Below are positions 55,528 through 64,000 of a stretch of 64,000 nt of DNA, in pieces. A program made the translations under genes and the position numbers. Below the pieces are notes generated by a model, which searched no databases, was not told the DNA's origin, and saw only the letters and a program-made list of their open reading frames with translations. Location of the stretch: the NCBI RefSeq assembly GCF_900094575.1, contig NZ_FMAE01000001.1, forward strand, positions 124,001 to 188,000, in the 5' to 3' direction. Positions within the stretch are counted from its first letter, which is position 1. Every line of letters starts with the position of its first letter. This DNA is from Bradyrhizobium yuanmingense (lineage in GTDB: Bacteria > Pseudomonadota > Alphaproteobacteria > Rhizobiales > Xanthobacteraceae).

Positions 55528-55935
55528 ATGACATATCCGATTTCCGAGATTGAGGGCCTGCCGGCCTTTGCCGCCAACAAGTTGAAGGCGCAAGGAATCC
55601 GCACCACCGACGCGCTGCTCGAGGCGGCGTCCACCGTGAAGGGCCGCAAGGCGCTTTCGGCCAAGACCGGCATCAGCGAGCAGCAATTGCTGGAATGGGC
55701 CAACGTCTCCGACTACATGCGCATCCCCGGCATGGGCAGGGCCAAGGTCGGGCTCGTCCGCGCCGCCGGCGTCACGACGGTGCGGGAGCTCGCCTATCGA
55801 AATCCGGCAAGGTTGGCGCAGAGCATGCGCGAGGCCAACGAGAAGAAGAAGCTGGTCCGCGTCCTGCCTTCCGAGAAGTCGGTCGGCGACATCATCGCCA
55901 AGGCCAAGAAGCTGCCGCCGAAGATTACGTATTAG
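55528..55935 (+). CDS. DUF4332 domain-containing protein
   Basis: A 135-residue protein built of helix-hairpin-helix-like repeats (IEGLPAFAANKLKAQGIRTT, MRIPGMGRAKVGLVRAAGV), the DUF4332 pattern. The fold suggests nucleic-acid or protein contact, but no function is known. It is probably cotranscribed with the preceding gene. Confidence 0.85.
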   Translation: MTYPISEIEGLPAFAANKLKAQGIRTTDALLEAASTVKGRKALSAKTGISEQQLLEWANVSDYMRIPGMGRAKVGLVRAAGVTTVRELAYRNPARLAQSMREANEKKKLVRVLPSEKSVGDIIAKAKKLPPKITY

Positions 55936-55981
55936 CGCTGCGGACCAAGCTGGAGAGGTTGGGGTACCACTGCTCCCAGAT

Positions 55982-56061
55982 CGTCATTGCGAGCGCAGCG
56001 AAGCAATCCAGAATCTTGCCGCGGTGACAGTCTGGATTGCTTCGCTGCGCTCGCAATGACG
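55982..56061. repeat. Inverted repeat element, CGTCATTGCGAGCGCAGCG type
   Basis: CGTCATTGCGAGCGCAGCGA at the left is complemented by TCGCTGCGCTCGCAATGACG at the right, including the AAGCAATCCAGA and TCTGGATTGCTT inner arms. It lies between the DUF4332 and folP genes. A collapsed copy is at 40853. Confidence 0.9.
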
Positions 56062-56173
56062 GAGGGTGAGCAAGAACATCGCATCCTCTCGGCCGTCTGC
56101 ACGCATCGGAATGGCCGCGAATGGCCCCAATCCCGTCTTGACTCCCCCTGCCCGACAGCGCAATGCCACGCGC

Positions 56174-57034
56174 ATGAATGCCTCGCCCTCCCCTTCCGTC
56201 CCGCCGGCCGGCTCGGCCGGGATCGGCGCACTGCGGACGCTCGTGGGCCGGCGGCTTCCTGCGGTGATGGGCGTGCTCAACATCACCCCGGATTCCTTCT
56301 CCGACGGCGGCGAGTTCATCGCGCCAGCGCGCGCGCTGGAGCGGGCGCGGGCGATGGTCGCCGCCGGCGTCGACATCATCGATATCGGCGCCGAATCCAC
56401 CCGGCCCTACAAGGGCGCCCGGCCGGTCACGGCGGCGGAAGAGCTCGCGCGGCTGAAGCCGGTGTTATCGGACGTCGTGGCGCTCGGTGTGCCCGTCTCG
56501 ATCGACAGCATGAAGGCGGAGGTGGTGGCCTTCGCGCTCGACCAGGGCGCGGGGATCGCCAACGACGTCTGGGGCCTGCAAAACGACACCGCCATGGCGC
56601 CGCTGATCGCCGCGAGGGGCGTGCCCGTCATCGTCATGCACAACCGCGACAGCGTCGATCCCGCCATCGACATCGTCGCTGATATCAAGACATTCTTCCT
56701 GCGCTCACTGGATCTTGCCGCAAAAGCCGGCATTGCGCGCGACAAGATCGTGCTCGATCCCGGGATCGGCTTCGGCAAGACGGCCGAGCAGAGCATGACC
56801 GCGCTCGCGCGCTTGCGCGAGCTCGACATGTTCGGCCTGCCGATCCTGGTCGGCGCCTCGCGAAAACGCTTCATCGCCTCGGTGTCGCCGTCGGAACCAT
56901 CGGAGCGGCTCGCCGGCTCGATCGCCGCGCATCTGATCGCCGCGCAGCGCGGCGCCAAGATCATCCGGACCCACGACGTCGCCGAAACCCTGCAGGCCCT
57001 GCGGGTGGCGCAGGCCATCGAGAGCAAGCAATGA
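56174..57034 (+). CDS. folP: Dihydropteroate synthase
   Basis: About 286 residues from the chosen ATG. Both signatures are present: MGVLNITPDSFSDGGEF and DIIDIGAESTRP, with VLDPGIGFGKT and the C-terminal TIM-barrel RTHDVAE. It joins para-aminobenzoate to the pterin in folate synthesis. Earlier in-frame starts (ATG at 56111, GTG at 56066) are possible. It overlaps folB by four bases, in a folP-folB-folK operon. Confidence 0.95.
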   Translation: MNASPSPSVPPAGSAGIGALRTLVGRRLPAVMGVLNITPDSFSDGGEFIAPARALERARAMVAAGVDIIDIGAESTRPYKGARPVTAAEELARLKPVLSDVVALGVPVSIDSMKAEVVAFALDQGAGIANDVWGLQNDTAMAPLIAARGVPVIVMHNRDSVDPAIDIVADIKTFFLRSLDLAAKAGIARDKIVLDPGIGFGKTAEQSMTALARLRELDMFGLPILVGASRKRFIASVSPSEPSERLAGSIAAHLIAAQRGAKIIRTHDVAETLQALRVAQAIESKQ

Positions 57035-57399
57035 CCGACACGATCTTCGTCACCGGCCTGTCGATCCATGCCCGCCACGGCGTGATGGATCACGAAACCG
57101 AGGTCGGCCAGCGTTTCGTCATCGATCTCGAGCTCTATACCGACCTGTCCGAGCCTGCGCGCAGCGACCGGCTCGCGGACACGGTGTCCTACGCCGATGT
57201 CGTGGCGACGACGACGGCGGCGTTCAAGAACACCAATTACAAACTCCTGGAGCGCGCGGCCGGCGCGGTGGCCGATGCCATCCTGTCGCACTTTCCGCGC
57301 ATCCGCGCCGTGAAGGTCACCGTGCACAAGCCGCACGCGCCGATCGCCGCGATCTTCGACGATGTCGGCATCGTGCTGACGCGCTCGCGGCATCCCTAG
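57031..57399 (+). CDS. folB: Dihydroneopterin aldolase
   Basis: A 122-residue protein with the FolB pattern: the early GLSIHARHGVMDHETEVGQ and the C-terminal VTVHKPHAPIAAIFDDVG. It makes 6-hydroxymethyl-dihydropterin, the substrate of the kinase encoded next. Starts in an ATGA overlap with folP and ends one base before folK. Confidence 0.95.
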   Translation: MTDTIFVTGLSIHARHGVMDHETEVGQRFVIDLELYTDLSEPARSDRLADTVSYADVVATTTAAFKNTNYKLLERAAGAVADAILSHFPRIRAVKVTVHKPHAPIAAIFDDVGIVLTRSRHP

Positions 57400-57400
57400 C

Positions 57401-57892
57401 ATGGCGAGCGTGCTGATCGCACTCGGCGGCAATGTCGGCGATGTCCGCGCGACGTTCAAGAAGGCGATCGCTCATATCTGCGGCATGGCACAGGCGGCGC
57501 TGATCGCGCGCTCGTCCGACTATACGACCCCGCCCTGGGGCGACGAGGACCAGGATCCCTTCATCAATGCCTGCATCGAGATCGAGACCAGCCTCGATCC
57601 GCATGCGCTATTGTTCGTGCTGCAGAAAGTCGAGCAGAAGTTCGGCCGCGCGCGAACCAAAGGGCGGCGCTGGGGCCCGCGCACGCTCGATCTCGACATG
57701 ATCGCCTATGACGACGTCTCCTTGCAGAAGCCCGACCTGACGCTGCCGCATCCGCGCCTGTTCGAGCGCGCCTTCGTGCTGGTGCCGCTGGCCGAAATCG
57801 CATCTGACCGCGTGATCTCGGGCATTCGTGTGCGTGACGGGCTCGCCAGCGTCTCGGCGCAAGGCATTGAGCGGCTTCCGGATACCGGTTAA
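57401..57892 (+). CDS. folK: 6-hydroxymethyl-dihydropterin pyrophosphokinase
   Basis: A 163-residue protein with the N-terminal ALGGNVGDVRATF and the signature GPRTLDLDMIAYDD, plus PHPRLFERAFVLVPLAEI. It activates the pterin for FolP. Last gene of the fol operon; 81 bases separate it from mutA. Confidence 0.95.
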   Translation: MASVLIALGGNVGDVRATFKKAIAHICGMAQAALIARSSDYTTPPWGDEDQDPFINACIEIETSLDPHALLFVLQKVEQKFGRARTKGRRWGPRTLDLDMIAYDDVSLQKPDLTLPHPRLFERAFVLVPLAEIASDRVISGIRVRDGLASVSAQGIERLPDTG

Positions 57893-57973
57893 CCAAAAAC
57901 AACCGTTTGCAGGAACGGTCCGCCATGGCAATTTCGCCTGCGAATAACAAGACGTTCGGGAGCCCCGCGCCGC

Positions 57974-59845
57974 ATGACCTCCGTGACTGACGACCTGCCG
58001 CTGGCGGCGGATTTTCCCAAGGCCACGCGTGAGGACTGGCGCAAGCTGGTCGACGGCGTGCTGAAGGGCGCGCCGTTCGAGAAGCTGGTCGGCAAGACCT
58101 ATGACGGCATCAAGATCGAACCGCTCTATCCGCGCGCGAAGGGCGTTGCGCCGGTGATGGGCCGGCCGCCGGCCGCACCGTGGCAGGTCGTGCAGCGGAT
58201 CGACCATCCCGATGCGGGGATCGCGAATGCGCAGGCACTGCAGGATCTGGAGAACGGTGCGACCGGGCTCGCGCTGGTGTTCGCCGGCGCCAATGGCGCG
58301 CGCGGTTTCGGCCTGGAACCGTCGGCCGAGGCGGTGGCAAAGATCCTGAAAGACATTCACCTCGACGCCGGCATCGGCATCGAGCTCGAGATCGGACCGC
58401 AATCGCGGATGGCCGCGATCCATGTCGCGGAATATGTGAAGAGCAACGGCCTCGATCCCGGCACCTGCAACATCCGCTTCGGGCTCGATCCGCTCGCGGC
58501 GGGCGCGGTGTGGGGCCACAGCCCCTATACCTGGGACGAAATTGCCCCCGCGATTACGGGCGCCATCAAGGGACTCGCCGGGCTCGGCTTCAGGAGGCCG
58601 TTCGCCTCCGCCGACGGCCGCGTGATCCATGATGCCGGCGGCTCGGAGGTGCAGGAGCTCGCTTTCGTGCTTGCCTGCGGCGTCGCTTACCTGCGCGCGA
58701 TCGAAGGCGCGGGCATTCCGCTGAAAGCCGCGCAGGACATGGTCTATGCGCGGCTCGCCGCCGATGCCGACCAATTCCTGACCATGGCCAAGTTCCGCGC
58801 CCTGCGGCTGCTATGGGCGCGCATCGAGACCGCTTGCGGGCTGACGCCGAAACCGCTGTTCATCGCGGCCGATACCGCCTGGCGCATGCTGACGCAACGC
58901 GATCCCTACGTGAACATGCTGCGCGCGACCATGGCGGCGTTTGCCGCGGGACTGGCCGGTGCCAACGCCATCACCGTGCTGCCGCATACGCTGGCGCTCG
59001 GCCTGCCCGATCCGTTCGCGCGGCGCGTGGCGCGTAACACGCAGCTTCTGCTGCTGGAAGAATGCAACCTCGCCAAGGTCAGCGATCCCGCGGCGGGGGC
59101 TGGCGGCATCGAGACGCTGACGGCGCAGCTGTGCGATGCCGCGTGGGCCCTGTTCCAGGAGAGCGAGAGCGCCGGTGGCGCGTTCGCGGCGCTTCAGCAG
59201 GGTGTGTTCCAAAGCAAGGTCGCGGCCACGCGCAAGGCGCGCGAGGCCAATATCGCGAAGCGCCGGGACATACTGACCGGCGCCAGCGAGTTTCCGAACC
59301 TGCACGAGAGCGAAGCCACTGTCCTGAAGGCAGCGCCGATCGCGCTTCCGCCCTACGGCGGAGAGACCTACAAGTTCGAGGCGCTGCCTCCGATCCGTCT
59401 CGCGGAACCGTTCGAGGCTCTGCGCGACAAATCCGACGCGAGTTTGAAGGCTCGGGGCGCACGGCCAAAGGTGTTCCTGGCCAATCTCGGCACGCCCGCC
59501 GATTTCACCGCGCGCGCGACGTTCGCGAAGAGCTTCTTCGAGGCGGGCGGCATTGAGGCCACAGGCAGCGAGGGCTTTGCCGATCCGGCCAAGCTGGCTG
59601 CGGCCTTCAAGGCCTCCGGCGCCGAGCTGGCCTGTCTGTGTTCCAGCGACAAGGTCTATGCGGAACACGCCGAAGCCGCGGCAAAGGCCCTGCAATTGGC
59701 CGGCGGACGACATATCTACCTGGCGGGCCGGCCGGCCGAGGCCGAGGCGGCGCTGCGAGCCGCCGGCGTCACGGGCTTTGTCTTCGCCGGAGGCGATGCG
59801 CTTGCGGCACTGCAGGACGCCTACCGACGGATGGAACAGCGATGA
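57974..59845 (+). CDS. mutA: Methylmalonyl-CoA mutase, small (beta) subunit
   Basis: A 623-residue protein with the mutase barrel (AKFRALRLLWARIE, RNTQLLLLEECNLAKVSDPA) and a degenerate C-terminal B12-like domain that lacks the DxHxxG cobalamin motif, as expected of the non-catalytic subunit. It supports the large subunit encoded by mutB in converting methylmalonyl-CoA to succinyl-CoA. Its stop overlaps the start of a GFA gene as ATGA. Confidence 0.93.
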   Translation: MTSVTDDLPLAADFPKATREDWRKLVDGVLKGAPFEKLVGKTYDGIKIEPLYPRAKGVAPVMGRPPAAPWQVVQRIDHPDAGIANAQALQDLENGATGLALVFAGANGARGFGLEPSAEAVAKILKDIHLDAGIGIELEIGPQSRMAAIHVAEYVKSNGLDPGTCNIRFGLDPLAAGAVWGHSPYTWDEIAPAITGAIKGLAGLGFRRPFASADGRVIHDAGGSEVQELAFVLACGVAYLRAIEGAGIPLKAAQDMVYARLAADADQFLTMAKFRALRLLWARIETACGLTPKPLFIAADTAWRMLTQRDPYVNMLRATMAAFAAGLAGANAITVLPHTLALGLPDPFARRVARNTQLLLLEECNLAKVSDPAAGAGGIETLTAQLCDAAWALFQESESAGGAFAALQQGVFQSKVAATRKAREANIAKRRDILTGASEFPNLHESEATVLKAAPIALPPYGGETYKFEALPPIRLAEPFEALRDKSDASLKARGARPKVFLANLGTPADFTARATFAKSFFEAGGIEATGSEGFADPAKLAAAFKASGAELACLCSSDKVYAEHAEAAAKALQLAGGRHIYLAGRPAEAEAALRAAGVTGFVFAGGDALAALQDAYRRMEQR

Positions 59846-60306
59846 CCGACACCAGCAAACCCGTTCTCACCGGCGGCTGCCAATGCGGCGCCGTGCGATT
59901 TGCGGTCATGACGGCGCCGACCAGGATTTCGATCTGCCACTGCCGGATGTGCCAGAAGGCGAGCGGCGCGCCGTTCGCCTCTTTGGCCGACATCAACAAG
60001 ACCGATTTCGCCTGGACCAAGGGCAAGCCGTCGTTCTTCCGCTCCTCCTCGATCGCCGATCGCGGCTATTGCGCCGCCTGCGGCACGCCGCTGAGCTTCG
60101 GCCGCATCGACGGCGATCGCATCGAGATCATGACCGGTACCTTCGATCGCCCTGACCGGGTCGTGCCGACGCGGCAGTTCGGCATCGAATCCCGCCTCGG
60201 CTGGGTGGTCGGCATCGCCAATCTGCCGAGCCAGACCACGCAACAGAACTACGGACCGGAGAAGATGGCGACCATCGTCAGCCATCAGCATCCGGATCAT
60301 GATTGA
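59842..60306 (+). CDS. GFA family zinc protein between the mutase genes
   Basis: A 154-residue GFA-family protein with zinc ligands in [21 protein letters not shown] and [11 protein letters not shown]. It starts in an ATGA overlap with mutA, and the mutB start codon follows its stop by 23 bases, so it must be cotranscribed with both mutase genes. A link between this family and methylmalonyl-CoA metabolism is not known. Confidence 0.9.
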   Translation: MTDTSKPVLTGGCQCGAVRFAVMTAPTRISICHCRMCQKASGAPFASLADINKTDFAWTKGKPSFFRSSSIADRGYCAACGTPLSFGRIDGDRIEIMTGTFDRPDRVVPTRQFGIESRLGWVVGIANLPSQTTQQNYGPEKMATIVSHQHPDHD

Positions 60307-60329
60307 GCGCTTATGAAATGGTTGAAGCC

Positions 60330-62486
<2,157 letters not shown>

Positions 62487-62521
62487 ATGATAGACTGGCC
62501 GTGTGACGGCCAGGTGTGTCC

Positions 62522-62818
62522 ATGACGCGTGACGAAATCGTCGCTGCGATACGCAAGAACGCGGATGCCATCAGAGGCAAGGGCGTAGCAAAGCTTGCCA
62601 TCTTCGGCTCGCGAGCCGGCAACGATTATCGGCCTGATAGCGATATCGACGTGCTCGTCGAGATTGAGCCGGGCACCTCGTTTTCCCTGCGCAACTTGAT
62701 CGATGTCGAGCACATCATCGAGGATGCGACCGGCTTGCAAGCACAGGCAACTGTTCGCCGCTCCATCTCTCCCCGCTTTGCGGAGCGGATCGCAGACGAT
62801 ATTGTCGAAATATTCTGA
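62522..62818 (+). CDS. Minimal nucleotidyltransferase (MNT/MntA-like)
   Basis: About 98 residues containing the nucleotidyltransferase signature FGSRAGNDYRPDSDIDVLVE, with Gly-Ser and the Asp pair of the active site. Such proteins are usually antitoxins that AMPylate a HEPN toxin encoded next door. No HEPN gene is adjacent: the next gene is an exported protein. The ATG at 62522 is chosen; a GTG at 62516 is possible. Confidence 0.88.
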   Translation: MTRDEIVAAIRKNADAIRGKGVAKLAIFGSRAGNDYRPDSDIDVLVEIEPGTSFSLRNLIDVEHIIEDATGLQAQATVRRSISPRFAERIADDIVEIF

Positions 62819-62840
62819 CGCTCACGCAGGAGCACTAACC

Positions 62841-63620
62841 TTGAAGTTCATCGCCGGTTTGAGCGTCGCCCTGGCGCTGAGCGCAACATGTGCGTTTTCC
62901 GACCACGCCGCCGATCCCAAACCCGATGCGATCGTCAAGACCAAGAGCATCGAAGCGCGCGTCTTCCTCGGCGACAGGATCAAGGCGGATGCGGCGCTGG
63001 CGGCGGACTGCCTCGCGGAGGGCAAGACGTGGCTCGACAAGAATGCCGCGGAAGCCGCTGCCGCGCGCAAAGCGGACCCGCAGTTCTTCAAGGAGGGCGG
63101 CTGGGAGTTCGAGCGCAAATATGAAATCCGCTCCGTGGTTGCCGACCGCTATGTCAGCGTCCTGCGCAACGACTACATGAACACACGCGGCGCCCATCCT
63201 AATTCGGACGTGAACACGATCCTGTGGGACAAGGCCGCCAACAAGCGCATCTCGATCCGTCCATTCTTCACCGAGACCGCCGATGGCGGCCCCACCATGA
63301 AGGCGATGGTGAAGGCCATCATCGCTTCGCTGACGGACGAGAAGAAGAAGCGCGGCGCCGGAGAGACCGCGACCGACGAGTGGTTCAAGTCCGTGGAGCC
63401 GCGCCTCCTCAAGATCGGCGCGGTGACGCTCGCGCCCTCCACCGAGGCCGGCAGGAGTTCCGGCCTCAACTTCCACTATCCGCCCTATGCCGTCGGCCCC
63501 TACGCTGAGGGCGAGTATGTCGCCTTCGTGCCGTGGGAGACGCTGAAGCCTTACCTCACATCGGAGGGCGCCCGCATCTTCGGCGGCGCGCGGCCCAAGG
63601 GCGACGCGGACGAGCCGTGA
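62841..63620 (+). CDS. RsiV-like exported protein (DUF3298)
   Basis: About 259 residues with a signal peptide (KFIAGLSVALALSATCAF). The mature part has YVSVLRNDYMNTRGAHPNSD and PYAEGEYVAFVPWETLKPYL, the RsiV/DUF3298 pattern. In Bacillus the family binds lysozyme, but here no anti-sigma domain is attached. The start is a TTG at 62841 with AGGAG eight bases before; no ATG fits the signal peptide. Confidence 0.8.
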   Translation: MKFIAGLSVALALSATCAFSDHAADPKPDAIVKTKSIEARVFLGDRIKADAALAADCLAEGKTWLDKNAAEAAAARKADPQFFKEGGWEFERKYEIRSVVADRYVSVLRNDYMNTRGAHPNSDVNTILWDKAANKRISIRPFFTETADGGPTMKAMVKAIIASLTDEKKKRGAGETATDEWFKSVEPRLLKIGAVTLAPSTEAGRSSGLNFHYPPYAVGPYAEGEYVAFVPWETLKPYLTSEGARIFGGARPKGDADEP

Positions 63621-63627
63621 GCTGAGG

Positions 63628-64000
63628 CTAACGGGATCGCAAACGGGTCCGGGCCAATGTCCGCGCGAGGGAATCCGTCCAATCGGGAATCCAGGAGGCA
63701 AACAGCGCTTTCCAGCGCTCGGCGTCCGCAGGTTCAGTTTCGAGCGCAACCGACCATTCGATGAAGGTGCGGTCGCCTTCGATGATCGGCCGCAGATGCA
63801 TGGTGCCTTGGTATCGCGTCGGCGCCGGACTCGGGCTAGCGTCGTCTTGCGGATAGGGTATCGCTTCGAGACCGGCATAGGTCAGGCTGTGCTGCAGGTC
63901 CGAGTGATCGACCAGGCGCTGGCGGATCCAGTTTCCGAGATAGCAGAAGCGCCTGACGGCGCCGACTTCATCGCCGCGCCTGTTGTCTTCGATCTCGCTC
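63628..64000 (-). CDS. SRPBCC family protein (5' end outside window)
   Basis: A leftward gene cut by the window edge; 123 residues and a TAG stop at 63628 are visible. The part seen (VGAVRRFCYLGNWIRQRLVD, DLQHSLTYAGLEAIPYP, YQGTMHLRPIIEGDRTFIEW) is typical of the START/SRPBCC lipid- or polyketide-binding fold. The start lies beyond 64000. Confidence 0.8.
   Translation of the reverse strand, partial: SEIEDNRRGDEVGAVRRFCYLGNWIRQRLVDHSDLQHSLTYAGLEAIPYPQDDASPSPAPTRYQGTMHLRPIIEGDRTFIEWSVALETEPADAERWKALFASWIPDWTDSLARTLARTRLRSR

Noticed and set aside
62522..63620. Two-gene MNT-HEPN toxin-antitoxin system
   Set aside because: The gene after the nucleotidyltransferase has a signal peptide and DUF3298 features, not a HEPN domain.

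Overview
The window looks like chromosome from a Bradyrhizobium-type alphaproteobacterium (Nitrobacteraceae). The evidence is the high GC content, a MucR/Ros-type zinc-finger regulator, DUF2336 and DUF1491 proteins, a perfect CtrA-type box (TTAA-N7-TTAA) and several families of short palindromic intergenic repeats typical of that group. No tRNA, rRNA, CRISPR array, insertion sequence or phage gene was recognised. The genus is an inference. What is seen directly is the gene content, overlaps and repeats.

Left edge (1-3300): a leftward operon of a patatin-like phospholipase, a subtilisin-family (S8) protease with a long unassigned N-terminal region, and a third gene whose first 12 codons are visible before the window ends. 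The third gene's ribosome-binding site overlaps the protease stop codon. This is the best candidate for an undescribed system. Next come a YcgN cysteine-cluster protein, a class A penicillin-binding protein coupled to DUF1214 and DUF1254 proteins, and a TSUP permease.

8.7-21 kb, catabolic genes: an amino-acid ABC transporter with a class V aminotransferase, read away from an IclR regulator across a long inverted repeat. One permease gene of this transporter carries a frameshift. There follow a duplicated-domain DUF1259 protein, an ATP-grasp-like Cj0069 protein, and a split transketolase plus SDR dehydrogenase read away from a LysR regulator.

21.5-33.5 kb, metal and metalloid resistance: a CusA/CusB-type RND pump with DUF411, FixH-like and Cys-rich exported proteins, then a divergent arsenic cluster. 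Leftward it holds arsR, a flavoprotein with a Cys-rich tail and two MFS transporters. Rightward it holds a second arsR, aqpS and arsC. Three copies of a related operator lie at the promoters, one over a start codon.

33.5-39.6 kb: a four-gene leftward operon with an exported TPR-CHAT (caspase-like) protease, a small exported protein and two zinc-ribbon proteins, behind a lipoprotein gene and a 62-residue ORF. This is the second candidate system.

39.7-64 kb, mostly housekeeping and envelope genes: DUF2336, DUF1491, a peptidoglycan-binding protein overlapping a PAS histidine kinase, sufE, mucR, two membrane glycosyltransferases, a class II aldolase, an M20 peptidase, a HerA-like ATPase, the folP-folB-folK operon, and methylmalonyl-CoA mutase subunits with a GFA gene between them. 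The end holds an orphan nucleotidyltransferase, an RsiV-like exported protein and a partial SRPBCC gene.
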